The position numbers and the translations under genes were made by a program. A stretch of DNA of 64,000 bases from Gigaspora rosea. Taxonomy: Eukaryota; Glomeromycota; Glomeromycetes; Diversisporales; Gigasporaceae. Position 1 is the stretch's first letter. Each line of letters opens with the position of its first letter. Positions 1-11,568 of this stretch are shown here, one piece after another. The notes beneath the pieces are model-generated. The model did no database searches, was not told where the DNA came from, and worked only from the letters and a program-made list of their open reading frames with translations. The stretch lies in assembly GCA_003550325.1 (NCBI GenBank), contig QKWP01000851.1:143048-207047 (forward strand). Direction: 5' to 3'.

Positions 1-350
1 TCTGATTGGTTAAAATTGTTAATATTTAATTTTTCAGCAAAAGAATTTGCCTTTAATTTGAGAATTGCACCGTCAATATCTTGATTTATAATCAATGCAT
101 TATTAACCCAAAGACTAAGTGCATTTTCTAACTTTGGCCATTTTGGACCTTGAAATTTCTTATTCTCCTGTTCTTCATCCAAAATAGCGAGCCAACGATC
201 CTTTTCATTTAAAATATCGGTTACAGCTGATTTCCCAATACCATATTGTTTTGCTAATTCAACATTACTAATAAGTGGGTTTTTTTGTTTTTTTCTACAA
301 AGGTCTTGCTTTTGTGCGGCAATAAGACTAATACGTTTGCGAACCAACAT
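1..350 (-). CDS. CENP-B/pogo-Tigger-like transposase, N-terminal part (runs off left edge)
   Basis: An open frame starts at the ATG at 348-350 and stays open to base 1, about 116 residues, so the rest lies outside the window. The protein begins MLVRKRISLIAAQKQDLCRK and contains VELAKQYGIGKSAVTDIL, the helix-turn-helix of the CENP-B N-terminal domain (residues ~5-55). A second segment follows, with a tryptophan-rich start (GPKWPKLENALSLWV), like the Tc5/CENP-B-type second DNA-binding domain (residues ~75-116). Proteins of this type are pogo/Tigger transposases or domesticated derivatives that bind terminal repeats. The DDE nuclease domain would lie to the left and cannot be judged. Several pogo-like non-autonomous elements occur in this window, so an active copy could be their mobiliser (inference). 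The start is the first Met of the frame. Confidence 0.8.
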   Translation of the reverse strand, partial: MLVRKRISLIAAQKQDLCRKKQKNPLISNVELAKQYGIGKSAVTDILNEKDRWLAILDEEQENKKFQGPKWPKLENALSLWVNNALIINQDIDGAILKLKANSFAEKLNINNFNQS

Positions 351-2033
351 GGTCAAATATAATTTTTGATTGGAAAAGTATTCAAAAAATTTTTTTAAAG
401 CTATGAAATGATTTTTAGCAGTTTATGAAAGTTTTTTTCTTAAGATTAAAAAACTTTTTTATTTTTATATTGTTTAATCATGAAACACAAAATTCATGGC
501 CATCTTGGGCAAGGGACACAAATGGAAAACTATTTGCGCTATATATCATATTATTGGTTTGGGAAGTTTTTTGTTTTCTTTTTTTTTATTTTTTAGTTAT
601 TTTTTTTTTATTCTTTTAATTTTAATAATCTTTAATGGCTATCGTAAAGGTTCAGATAAAGTAGTAGAACCGGAACGCACCATGAAAAAATTTGATAAGG
701 TAAAATCGAATTACATATCGATATCTTTTTTTTTTATATACTACTTTACTTTTTTTCATTTTACTTTAGTAGAATTCAGGCATGCAATCTGAGTAATTAA
801 TATGGCGTTGTCTTGCTTAAAGATAACACCTGTTTAAAGTTGCAACTTAAGGTGCTAGAGTTGCGCCAGAAATCACATTGAACTGAAATTAGCCCCTAAA
901 ATTAAATTTTTTTTACATGCATTAGTTAATAATTTTGGGCAGACACAACTTCAGACACAATGTCGAGCAAATGATAACTTTAAGGAAGACCATATCATAA
1001 TTATTAGAATCACTCCTATTAGAGTCACATACCAATTATTTAAGCAGAAAAGAACATATTTAATCTAGAAAGGTCAGGTGGTATTTAAGTTAATTGAAAT
1101 GGAAAGATTGATTTCTCAGAAAGGTATAACTCAAAAATTTAACTTTCAACCTTTTTTGGAAATTTATCAAAGGTTTAAATAAGTGTAATCAGGCATTTTC
1201 TTTGACTAAATTTTTGGGCTATCAATTATTGAAACATACATATCGATATATGCACGTTGCTTTATGTGATCACTTTGCTCATTACCAAAAAAACCTGATA
1301 CTAATATGAATATAATGTACAGTATAATTTACGACTTTTTAATTTTTAGTACTGTATAAATGAGCTTTAACTAAATTGGTTATCGTGATTGTTAAAGCCT
1401 CAGTACATGAAATCGCATGCATATAGACATGAGGCTGAACGTAATGTGATGTAATATAGTACGTAGGTTCATGCAATGCTTTTCATTCAATGTTATACTC
1501 GTTAATTGATATAAATTTTAAGATTTATCAAATCTAGCCATATATGATGTTCACTATATAAAATGTTTTTATATATTTTGTATGCTATATGTACTGGCCC
1601 AACTAAGTTCGGATATGGTATATTAAATTTATTATAAAGTTCGGTATATCCAATGTAAATAAATATAGGCTATTTGTTCTGAACTTTTTAATTCGGTATA
1701 GCCAGAGTTCGGTATATCAAGGTTCGTTATAGCGAGAGGCGAATGTATATAAAATTTGCTAATAATAGATAATATTAGTACATCTAAGATAGCACCTGAC
1801 TAAAATTTCAACTTAATGCATGCATGTAGATAGAAGCTTAATTTTAGTTAAGTGTTACTTAAGATAGGGACTTTAGATACAATAGTACTTTTTGTACCCA
1901 ATCTCATTAACCTCACCTAACAATTTGATTCTGTGATAACTCCAACTGATTACATAATCATATGAGGCACTCAAATTATTTTTTCGTTTTAACTTTGCTA
2001 TTTTCAGATCATTATAAATCTTGTCATTATTTG
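351..2033. other. AT-rich intergenic DNA, no gene recognised
   Basis: Only short low-complexity frames rich in Phe, Ile and Lys occur here, and I see no conserved protein. At about 1590-1745 there is a degenerate stretch with repeated GTTCGGTATAT motifs ending in GTTCGTTATAGCGAGAGGCG, which resembles one end of a pogo-like element. I could not find a matching opposite end. Confidence 0.5.
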
Positions 2034-2035
2034 TA

Positions 2036-3341
2036 CAGTCATCCCTCACTATAGTCACCAAGTTGGTCGCGCCCTAATATGGTGATTATAGAAATGTGTG
2101 ACTATAAATCTAAACCTCTATATAATTACAGTTATATTAAAAATTATAAATGGTAATTATAAAAATTTTATTAAAAAAATATTTAAATTTTTATGAATTA
2201 AGGGAAGTGCAGTAAATTATGTAATTAGAGTTTACATAGGTCCTGACCCCCCAGTGATAGGACTATTGACCAATCAAATTTTATAATTTTTTAGAAAACT
2301 CAAAAACGTCTTTGACCTGAAAATAAGCTACTCCACAATTAACAAAAGTCACTACATAGTAAAGTCTAAATTTTACTAAGCAAATCGATTAAAATCATAT
2401 ATGTAACCTTATTAAGCAGATCAAAATACACTTACCACAAAATTTTCATAAGTATTAGAAAATTTTTTATTAATTGACTTTTGGTTTTTATGTTCGACAG
2501 AAAAATTAAAATTTTTTAAAAAAATATATTCGCTACACAATTGACAAATGTCGCTACATAGTAAAGTTTAAATTTTACTAAGTAAATCGATTAAAGTCGA
2601 TTATGTAACCTTATTCAGCAGATTAAAATACACTTACACAAAATTTTCAGAAGTATTTGAGAGTTTTTATTAATTAACTTTTGATTTTTACGTTCGACAG
2701 AAAATTAAAATTTTTTAAAAAAATATATTCGCCCCGCAATCAGCAAAAGTGCTACATAGTAAAGTCTAAATTTTACTAAGCAAATCGATTAAAATCGTAT
2801 AAGAAAACTTATTCAGCAGATCAAATTACACTTACCACAAAATTTTCAGAAGTATTAGAGTATTTTTTATTAATTGACTTTTGATTTTTACATTTAACAG
2901 AAAAATTAAAATTTTTAAAAAAATATATTTGCCCCACAATTGACAAAAGTTACTACATAGTAAAGTCTAAATTTTACTAAGCAAATCGATTAAAATCGAT
3001 TTAGTAACCTTATTCAGCAGGTAAAAATACACTTACTACAAAATTTTCATAAGTATTAGAGAACTTTTTATTAATTGACTTTTGATTTTTATGTTTTTAA
3101 ATTGTTATTAGTTTGCATTTTTGCCATAGATCTTTGTAGCCAATTAGACTACTGTAATTGCTTGCGTTATGGTTTATTCTTACTAAAATTTTTAAAAAAT
3201 CAAATTTTCATAGTGATAGTTATTATAAGCGATTTGTGACTATAATGAGGTTTTTTTACTATGTTTGAGTCTGTCACAAAAAATCAGGTGCTTAAATAGA
3301 GGTGTGACTATATGGGGTGTGACTATAGGGAGGTCTGACTG
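2036..3341. mobile_element. pogo-like non-autonomous DNA element with TA target duplication
   Basis: The left end reads CAGTCATCCCTCACTATAGT and the right end, read inward on the minus strand, CAGTCAGACCTCCCTATAGT. TA flanks both ends (2034-2035 and 3342-3343). The CAGT start, the CCTC..TATAG core and the TA duplication are typical of pogo/Tigger-type elements. There is no transposase frame inside. Most of the 1.3 kb interior is a tandem repeat of about 200 bp, listed separately. Confidence 0.75.
2320..3095. repeat. ~200-bp tandem repeat, nearly four copies, inside the pogo-like element
   Basis: The marker AAATCGATTAAAATCG and its variants recur at about 2383, 2583, 2783 and 2983, a period close to 200 bp. 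Each unit carries CTACATAGTAAAGTCTAAAT, CAGCAGATCAAAATACACTT and TTAATTGACTTTTGATTTTT. Units differ by point changes and small indels, so this is an old local amplification. Confidence 0.85.
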
Positions 3342-3384
3342 TACCTCTTTTATTAAGTGCAAGGGCTATTTAGAAATTATGTAA

Positions 3385-3625
3385 CATATAGCAAGGTTTG
3401 TAACTGTAACTTGATATAGAAACTATAATAATTCCAACATGAACTACATAATATCAACTCTAACTATAAATTGAGATTATTAGAATTGCAAGCATACTTT
3501 GTATAAGAATTTTTACAATAATTCATAACAGGAATCAAGACAATTTTGATGCAAACTCAACATTAAAATGTATTACGTGTCGAGTAGGTTTGTAACTGAA
3601 TTTTTTTATAGAAACTATGATAAAA
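3385..3625. repeat. Copies of a ~120-bp repeat also amplified at 47.1-47.7 kb
   Basis: Two units here carry GTTTGTAACTG followed by a stretch like TATAGAAACTATAATAATTC. The same unit, with GTTTGTAACAG, TATAGTAAAAATAATAGAAA and AATGCAAACTAA, recurs five or so times at 47080-47660. Confidence 0.55.
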
Positions 3626-3887
3626 ATTATGATAATTTTAACAGAATAATACTTTTTTTATTGTTACCAAAATGGTATACAAGCTATGTATTTTATATAT
3701 TCGATAAAACTTTGCCAAAAACATTTAAGTACAATACCTTTATCAATAGATTTAATAAAAGAATTTGATTGGTTTGTCTAATCAAATAACCAATCAAATT
3801 TTTTGTCGAATTTATTAAGTGATTTCTATAAGTAAGATGAGTGAATAAAAAGAGGGGTAATGTAAACCTCCAAATTAAATTGGTCTG

Positions 3888-4070
3888 GCCTAAAGGCTCA
3901 AATAAACTAGCTTTGGTTTAAATAAACCTGAATTGGTTCAGATAAACCAGATTTGGGTTCAAATAGCCGATTAGGTTCAAATAAACCCAATTGGATTTAA
4001 TGAGCCAAAATTAGATTCAAACGACCCTGTATTTGGTTTCACTTGAACCCAAATTAATTGGTCTTTTTTT
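3888..4070. repeat. Minisatellite of ~20-bp units (TTCAAATAAACCCAATTGG type)
   Basis: About eight degenerate units of the form GGTTCAAATAAACC(N)AATTGG follow one another without any open coding frame across them. Confidence 0.7.
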
Positions 4071-4728
4071 ATTTTTTAAAATTTTTGTATTCAAAGTCAT
4101 CTATTCTCATTTTAGAAATTTACATAACTGAAAAAACTTGCTTTATGCAAGTTTGTAAAGCTAGGCCTTTTAGTTAATTTTTAAGTAACTTCATTCCTAT
4201 TTAACTGTTACTGAAAATTAAACAAGTCAATCACAACACAGTATCTCTTAAACCATATATTTTAGCATACATATTTGTAAGCTAAAATTTTTAAAAAAAA
4301 ATTAAGCTCAAAAAAAATTTTTTTAATAAAACCTCTATTCTAATTGTTATAGTAACTTCCATAAACTTAAGTTATATAGCACACTTCATAGTCATAGTGT
4401 GGATTACTTCATATGGCCTAAACATCAAGTAAAACTTTAGCTAATGCCCATGAAGTATGCTTTGCAAACCAAATTTTGGGCTGCCATATCTCTATGGCAT
4501 TGTCTCAAAAACTAATTATATAAAGTTGTTATGAAGTATCTATAATCAACTTTAACAATTTATTATGAAAGAAACCTGTGTATGAAAATTGAAAAGAATT
4601 TTGATAAGTGTTATGTGCAGGTTACTTTTTTAGTATTAAATTTGGTCATCAAAGTCCTATTATAATCCACATTAGAAAACTAATTTTTTAAAATTTTAAA
4701 AGAAATTTTATGAGATAGGAATTATATA

Positions 4729-6428
4729 CAGTGGCCTGCCATATTATTACGGACACTTTTTGGGCGGCCATCAGTCAAAATCGGGTAAGTAAACACAATA
4801 CGAAATTTGGGTCACGTGACCGGGCGATCTCACAGTAAAACATATTAAAATTTCATACGGTTTCGATATATCACGCAGAAATTAGGCAAAAAAAAGTACA
4901 AAGTACCATTTTTGGATTTGTACGAAAATCAATTTTCTGAATTTTTTGATTTTTTTTTTTTTAAAAAAAAATTCAATAAAAAATCGAATTTTTGTTCAAA
5001 TCGTCTCAAATTACACTCAAATGTAGCGTGACACCCAGGTCACGTTACACAATATAAACAAAACCTATTTATATGACAGATCGGCATAAATGTGCATCTT
5101 AAATTTTTTTCCTACGAAAAATGGGTGTAAAGAAAGATTTAACGGAATACCAACGGGAAGCCATAATTTACGGTCACCAAAGAGGTGATTCGCTTCATAC
5201 GATTGCAGCTGCAGCTGATTGTGGTAAAACTTTTGTGTCGAAGGTTATAAAGGAGTACAGTGAGTTAGACATAGAAGCTCAAAAAAAAAAAAAAAGGACC
5301 GGTCGCCCGAAAATTCTAGCACCCTTGGACCTTGAAAACCTAAAAAATTTAGGCATAGGTGGTAACCGTCGTCTCAACCTTCGGCAAATAACGAACCTAC
5401 ACAATTGCCAAAGTGAAAAAAATTTCTGAGAGGACTATGCGTCGTTCTTTGCATAGTGTGAACTTGTCTTCATGTGTCGCCCCTGCAAAGCCTCTTATCT
5501 CGGATGAAAATATGATAAAAAGGTATAATTGGGCACTCGAACATTAGTTTTGGTCAGTCCGGAACTTCAAGCGTGTGTTGTGGTCGGACAAGACCTATGT
5601 ACGTCTTTTTCTGGGTTCCCCTGGCCATGTGTGGCGCGAACCACACGAAAAATGGGAAATCGATTGTATCGGTAGTAGTGTAGGGCATAGTTCTGGACGC
5701 ATGTATTGGGGCTGCTTCTCCTGGTTCGGGGTTGGGCCCCTTATTCCTTTAAAATCTAAAGCCAATGGTAAGTCACACCTTGAAATCCTTCGGAAGTATG
5801 CTGTTCCCACTATAAAAAACTTTCCAGCAAACAATGATCGAGGTCGGCCAATCTTCGTCCAAGATAATGCAAGACCTCATCTTGATGGGGAGGCTCTACA
5901 ATACTTGAAGAAACACCGGATTCGTGTGATGGATTGGCCAGCTCAAAGTCCAGATCTTAATCCGATTGAAAACCTGTGGGCTGAAGTAAAGTGTTCTGTA
6001 CGCCGTAAGAGAAGGCCAGGTAATCTTGCAGAGCTGGATAATCTTGTCAAAAAATCGTGGTATGAAACACCACCTGAACTTTGCCGTAAGCTGGTCGTTA
6101 GCATCCCCAATCAGGTTGAAGCTTGTATAAAATCTGGAGGCAGACCCCTCAAATATTAGAATATAATTAGTTTTTTTTTTTTTATAAAAAAATGTAAAAA
6201 AAAAAGAAAGAAAAAATGCAAAATTTTGATTTTCATACAAATAAAAAAATCAAATTTTTAGAGTTTTTTGTATAACTTCTGCACGATGAATCGAAACCGT
6301 ATGAAATTTTAGTATGTTTTACTGTGAGATCGCCCGGTCACGTGATCCAAATTTCGTGTTGTGTTTACTTACCCGATTTTGACTGATGGCCGCCCAAAAA
6401 GTGTCTGTAATAATATGGCAGGCCACTG
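4729..6428 (+). mobile_element. Tc1/mariner transposon, 1.7 kb, with ~220-bp terminal inverted repeats
   Basis: Both ends read inward CAGTGGCCTGCCATATTATT, and the match continues with few differences for about 220 bp (4729-4948 against 6210-6428). The element sits between TA dinucleotides at 4727-4728 and 6429-6430, the Tc1/mariner target duplication. The repeats include a palindromic GTCACGTGAC. The interior holds one transposase gene on the plus strand (5121-6159) that is broken by a frameshift and a stop. Few mismatches between the inverted repeats suggest a fairly recent insertion. Confidence 0.95.
5121..6159 (+). pseudogene. Tc1-type (D34E) transposase, broken by one frameshift and one stop
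   Basis: The first part (5121-5405, from MGVKKDLTEYQREAIIYG) is the N-terminal helix-turn-helix with a basic linker KKKKRTGRPK. The frame then shifts by one base near 5405-5407 and continues as AKVKKISERTMRRSLHSV. A TAG at 5545-5547 replaces a codon just before FWSVRNFKRVLWSDKTY. The catalytic domain follows: first Asp in WSDKT, second in VQDNARPH, and Glu in SPDLNPIENLW. Thirty-four residues separate the second Asp from the Glu, the D34E spacing of Tc1 transposases. The rebuilt length of about 345 residues fits the family. All three catalytic residues are intact, so only two lesions inactivate it. It lies alone between the element's inverted repeats. Confidence 0.93.
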
Positions 6429-6639
6429 TAGCATTTAATATACGATATGCTTTTATTTTAGCTTAGAAAGTAGGTGATAAAGCCTAATAAAATTTATGCA
6501 ATAACTCTTTAAAAATTTTAGCATACAAATATGTACGCTATACAGTTTAAGGAATAAGCCTGGTTAATTATGTGATTAATATTGACCAATGAGATTTAAT
6601 CAAATATTCTTGAAATATATTTGTTTGATCCTATATACA

Positions 6640-6870
6640 TTACTTATTGTCTTATTTTTTTCAATTTTTTATTTTTTAAATTTTTTTTTTTTAGATTGCA
6701 ATTGTGCCAATTGTTCAATTTTTGACATTTATTTTTTTTGCTATTCTCATCAGGTGTTACCTGATGGGGACCTTAATTCCTATAACTGACTGACAGAAAA
6801 AATATGATAGGTAACACAATTTTTTGATTCATTGTTGTATGAAATGAAAAATTAACCTTTGATATGAAAA
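6640..6870. repeat. Fragment of the GGCCACGC Harbinger-like MITE family
   Basis: The stretch with TGTGCCAATTGTTCAATTTT, CATCAGGTGTTACCTGATGG and GAAAAATTAACCT matches the interior of the complete copy at 11569-11904. The left terminal repeat is missing. A matching right-end piece lies at about 8080-8159, ending in GCGTGACC next to TTA. The intervening DNA may therefore have inserted into, or rearranged with, this copy. Confidence 0.55.
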
Positions 6871-6908
6871 TTATTTTATTAATTGACTGTAATTAAAAAA
6901 AAATCATT

Positions 6909-6990
6909 AGAGTGTGGCGACTTAGGGAAGTGGCAAAATTGTTACCCCAAGCGGCAGTTCTAGAGTTCAAATCCCACTAGAGACATTTTA
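6909..6990 (+). repeat. tRNA-like head, probable tRNA-derived SINE
   Basis: The stretch GTGTGGCGACTTAGGGAAGT resembles a box A region, and GAGTTCAAATCCCACT fits box B (GTTCRANNC) about 50 bp downstream. The arms do not pair into a clean cloverleaf, so a SINE head or decayed tRNA is more likely than a working tRNA gene. Confidence 0.45.
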
Positions 6991-7069
6991 GAAAAATAGG
7001 CCTGTATATTGGTAACATTTATTCGACGTTTGGTTGGGTATATCACCTGTAACCTTGGTACTGCTAGTG

Positions 7070-7960
7070 TCTGAAATACAATTTTTAAATTAGTTGTGAG
7101 CCGCAACCAAATAAAAAAAATAGTTGCGGATTATAAGAATTTATAAAAATTTAGTTGTGCACATAAGCGTTTAATTGAAATTTATAAGTAAAATTTGCAA
7201 AATTATGTGTGGAATTCGCATATGCACTTCAGATTTTGGATGTAAAAATTTAAAATTTGTTGCAGTCCACAGACTCCGCAACCCAATTTCAGATACTGGG
7301 TACTATCTTGAAATGGAAGCACTCGGGCAATCCAAATCCAAGGCACCAGAATAATTAAAACCCGTTTGGCAAGACCTGAATAAGGAGGTAGTAATGATCT
7401 TTAAAGATACTGTGGATACCAGAGCCATACTGGAGAAAAAGGTCCTATGCTGCGAAATTAGGAACCAAGGGAAGTAAACCAAAAGGCACCTAAAGCTAAG
7501 GTACAATGAACCATTTGGGCTAACTGGTTTGGTAGTTTGGGAGAGATCAGTTATAGGACTGGTTGATGTGGGTATCGGGATCAATATAAACCTTACAAGG
7601 GCACTAATACTAGAATTGTGTGGTTTAATAGTTCGCTCTGACTGCTAGTTGGTGGCTTTGGCTACTGCAAAAGGTATTTGAAACCTAATCTGGAAATGTG
7701 TAGAACATATAAAATTAGAGTGTATGTACTACACCTTCTCTAGGGCAATCTGGGAGTATGAGATCCCTACTGGATTATCTATAGAATTAGGGTACAAGTA
7801 GTATAGCAGATGTCAACCTGGGTGGTCTACAATTGAAGCAGTACGAGGTTATGTGCTAGTACGATTATGGTAGGTGATACAGGACAGGAGACATCAGAGA
7901 GTTTAAATGGGTAATCTCCTAGTTAGGTTACAGGTACAGCATAGTGTAGAACCTTTGGAC
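7070..7960. other. Block of higher GC content, origin unknown
   Basis: Base composition is clearly less AT-rich than the surroundings from about 7265 to 7960, but no long open frame exists on either strand. A short inverted repeat (GTGTCTGAAAT at ~7072 and ATTTCAGATAC at ~7292) borders the AT-rich part just before it. I read this as a decayed insertion of unknown type. Confidence 0.35.
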
Positions 7961-8254
7961 AGACTACTTAAAATAGGCGACCAAAAGTTGCACATGTGGC
8001 TAAATGTACTCTCATTAACCAAGAATATATTATCTAAAAAACCAATAAAAATCTGCCTTCACGTGACTTTGCGAAGGTAAAAAAAAAATCTGATCGACCA
8101 ACCCATATTTTCAGATCCCATGTATTGCTAAACGAAAAATCAACTTTGTGTGCGTGACCTTATTTTAAAAACATTTTTATTTTTTATATTTTATATAGCA
8201 TACACATATATTTATAAAAGTAAAAATTTTAAAAATCTAATGCCCGTTTTTTGA

Positions 8255-8727
8255 CTTACATTTTACTAGTCTTAATTTCAATTTGAGTAAAATGATCTTT
8301 TCCTAATTCTTTACATGTTATAAACTCGGATAAACTTTTTTATATCTATCAGTTAATGTAGTTGGTAAATCAGATAAATCATCTATTGCTCCATACCAAT
8401 AATAAGGTTGAATATCTCATTTTGTACATGCATAATAGGTTGTCTCAATAGGTGAGTTACATGAAATGAGTTCATAAACAAAAAGAGTATTATACAATGG
8501 AAGTTCTTCATCAAAAATCGGACTTCCACAGGCATATAAATTATTTTGAAACACATTTTCCACTGTAGCTCCTCATCTTCACTAAGAGAATTCTGCCTAT
8601 AAAGACAACGTCATTTTTCACAAGTTGTATATTCTACCCAGCCATTAATGTTCTTATGTGTGTAAAGACCATTAGGACGACGCTCTTGCTCTTCTTGCTT
8701 TATAATAAGACGGTCAATGATTTTCAT
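8255..8727 (-). pseudogene. CW-type zinc-finger protein relic
   Basis: Read on the minus strand from the ATG at 8725-8727, the peptide begins MKIIDRLIIKQEEQERRPNG and runs into WVEYTTCEK-stop-RCLYR, then, after a frameshift, LQWKMC and NNLYACGSP. This spacing of Trp, four Cys and a second Trp matches the CW domain (W-x3-x2-C-x-KWR...W-x-C...C), which reads methylated histone H3 tails in fungal, plant and animal chromatin proteins such as the MORC family. The TGA at 8611-8613 stands where the conserved Trp of KWR is expected. A second TGA follows TKxDIQPYYWYG, again where Trp would be plausible. Possible upstream exons (NETIWAELRKHEKFIEFLK at ~9170-9105) suggest a larger multi-exon gene. The one intact first-Cys position reads Tyr (WVEYTTC). 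I regard it as broken. Confidence 0.55.
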
Positions 8728-8850
8728 TAGTTTCATTTCCATACATTAAATCAAATGAGCTATAGTGATTTGGATCTAAATATTTAAAAAGTTAATAAAA
8801 ATTAATTATATAATTAATCATTTAATTGGTATTTAAAAAACAAACCGTCT

Positions 8851-8984
8851 ACAGAGGGTGTAGGATAAGGTAAAAGTTAAGTGAATTAAACTCTTCAAAT
8901 GGCATTCGAATAGGCATACAGATGGTGTAGGATAAGGTAAAAGTTAAGTGAATTAAACTCTTCAAATGGCATTCTAATAGGCAT
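8851..8984. repeat. Direct tandem duplication of 67 bp
   Basis: Units 8851-8917 and 8918-8984 both contain GGTGTAGGATAAGGTAAAAG and CTCTTCAAATGGCATTC and differ at only a few positions, so the duplication is recent. Confidence 0.85.
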
Positions 8985-10916
8985 ACAAAAAGAACAACTA
9001 TCTTGGTTACATTTTTTAATCTTAGAAATATTAAATTTGTACTATTATATAAATTAAAAATAATAAAAATAATATATCAACCTGAAAAGAATACAATCTT
9101 TATTGGCAATGTGTTTTTAAAAATTCAATGAATTTTTCATGTTTTCGTAATTCTGCCCATATTGTTTCATTAATTTAAGAGATTTATCAGCGTCCTGTAG
9201 TATAAAACAGTTAATTATTTGTTAATATTTAAATAAACAAAAATTTCACCTTTAATAATTCATTTATATCATCATTTGAAACAGGATCATAGCATTTAAT
9301 GAATTATTATTTAAAACCAATTGTGTAGTTCTTTATTTAACAGTTTTTGAATATTATTAATACTATTCATTTTCTGTTTTTAAACATTCGAGCAAATGAT
9401 CATTATTATGCTGTAAAAGTTATTGTAAAGAATGGGTTTTTTATCTTTAGTTTTATTATTAATATAATTATACGTGTATTTAGTACTACTAAAATGTTTG
9501 GATCCTTTTGTGACCTTGTTTATTTTCTTTTAGCTTACTATAAAAATTAGATAAACAGACTGATTGTAACTTTTATGTAATTAGTATCCTGAATTTGCAT
9601 TAGATTTTTTAACAAAATTCTGGTAATTTTACAATAATCAGTATCGTTATTCGGACAGCACTGCAATTACAAATATAGGATTCCCTAAAACAAATCATGT
9701 CCCTCAATTTTTAAACTGTAATATACGAAAAAATTTGTAGTTTAATGTATTTTTTCCTTAGCAGCACAAACAATGCAATAATTTGGGCAAACAAATTATC
9801 AAAATAATCAATACAATTATTAATTGTGAGTATTATAAACGAAAGAATTGATGCTGGAGAAGTAATTAATTGTGACATAAGTCAGATTCTATAATATCTT
9901 CAAACCATGTATATATAATTAAATTATTTAAAGTTCGCATTACAAAGGTAAATAGATTATGTTCAATATTTTAATATTTGTGATAAATTTTTTCCATACT
10001 AACTAACATTATCATTCATATATGCATGTTACTATCTTTTATTATTTTCTGTTAATTTGGAATTGACATATATTATCTTTGAATTTCTACTGATCAATGG
10101 ATGACCTGTGATGCTATTGTTTTCAAAAAGATATAAACGATCGCAGATAAGCATATCATGGGAAATTCACAATTTTTTCCAGATTTTTAAAGCTTTCAAG
10201 ACCCATACTAATTGAACCTTTAATTTTTACAAGTGGGAATTCATAAATTCTTTGATTTCCAACATGGCATTTTCCACATCTTTTGAAAACAGATGTAAAT
10301 CAACGAAGCAGCTTTAATTGTATATAATATGTACAAATAAAAAAAAAGAACAAACCATTACCCTTTTAAGTATTGACAGATTTTCTTCTTTCTTAATAAT
10401 TATTTGATTTAAATCTCTACTTTTCTCTCGTGAATCTTCTGAATAAATACAAAATATACATAAGTCAAAGAAAAACTATAATAAAATTAGGCAAGATACT
10501 GTTCTAAAGTCAAAAATCAAGATTTAGTTCAAGAGAAAATCTGCATCAAAATTCGTAAATTTGCAAAATATCAGCATCTTAATATGGTATCATAAGGCAA
10601 AATGTATAAAATAATTGTCTTGTAAAATTTTGTTAAAGTAAACAGAGATAAATAAAAGTTAAAGCCTAGAATTAGTTTTCAGAATAAGCTTTGTTTATTT
10701 TATTTGTTGATTAATCTAAGTTAACCTCTAAAAATCTTTCAGTGTCATGTTTTTGATCACTAAATAAATTTGTTTCATGAGAACATAAATCTCAAAACAG
10801 ATTTCCAACACTGTTGCAACCATCTAATGGAATTCAATGAAACTTTTCTATTTTAATTCTAAAGATTTGTAAGATTTGTAGAATTGAAGTAAAAAAAAAC
10901 AAATCACTTAACTACA
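8985..10916. other. AT-rich DNA with possible exon remnants
   Basis: Minus-strand pieces at about 9105-9175 and 9255-9300 are open and flanked by plausible splice signals. A stretch at about 10120-10330 reads DVENAMLEIKEFMNSHL and HDMLICDRLYLFENNSITGH. They could be upstream exons of the CW-domain relic, but no family can be named. The rest is low-complexity AT-rich sequence. Confidence 0.3.
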
Positions 10917-11220
10917 TTAGGTGGATGTCAAGATATTTTTGCTTAAGATGAGTTACAGTTTAGAACATCAAGTTATAGCAAAGTTATTTAAATTTTAAAA
11001 TGAATATATCTCAACAATCACTAATAGAATTAATGAAAATTTTTTATTTTAATTATACAACATTGTAGAATTAAAATAAAGAATTTTTTTCAAATTTGGT
11101 CCAGTAGTAATAAAAAATTGTTGATCAGCTTAAAAAGATATGTACGTTTTTTTTTTAAATTGAACTACTGAACCAAATTTAATAATTTTTTTATTTTAAT
11201 TTCGCAATATTGTAGAATTA

Positions 11221-11415
11221 CAGTGCTTTTCAAATTACTTTGATCAGTGATTTCATACATCACACCGGAAATCAGAAATCTAGAAAAAATAGAAAAATGC
11301 CAATCTGTGATTGGTTAGAAATAATTTTTAACCAATCATGTATCGGCATTTTTCTAGATTTCAGATTTCAGTGTGATGCACAGAATTTGCTGTCACAGTA
11401 ATTTGAAAAGCACTG
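11221..11415. mobile_element. Small Tc1/mariner-like MITE with TA duplication
   Basis: Both ends read inward CAGTGCTTTTCAAATTACT and are flanked by TA (11219-11220 and 11416-11417). The interior is a near palindrome (AGAAATCTAGAAAAA against TTTTTCTAGATTTC). It has no coding capacity. Confidence 0.85.
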
Positions 11416-11568
11416 TAAAATAAAAAATTTATTTAATTGTATTAGAAGATTGTTGAGATATCAACGTTTAAAATTTAAAATAACTTCTTTAAACGAAAAT
11501 ATCTTAACACCTACCTAATAGAATTCAATGATAATTTTTATTTTAATTTTACAAATTCGTAAATTTAA

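Noticed and set aside
425-792. Overlapping open frames of 64 and 98 residues
   Set aside because: They are runs of Phe, Ile and Leu from poly(T)-rich DNA with no recognisable motif or supporting context.
2036-3341. CRISPR-like or tandem regulatory array
   Set aside because: The ~200-bp unit, the absence of unique spacers and the transposon ends show an internally amplified DNA element.
5595-6240. Two minus-strand open frames across the Tc1 transposase
   Set aside because: They are antisense shadows of the plus-strand transposase, whose motifs are clear.
6909-6990. A functional tRNA gene
   Set aside because: Box-like motifs are present, but the arms do not form a clean cloverleaf. A SINE head or decayed tRNA is more likely.
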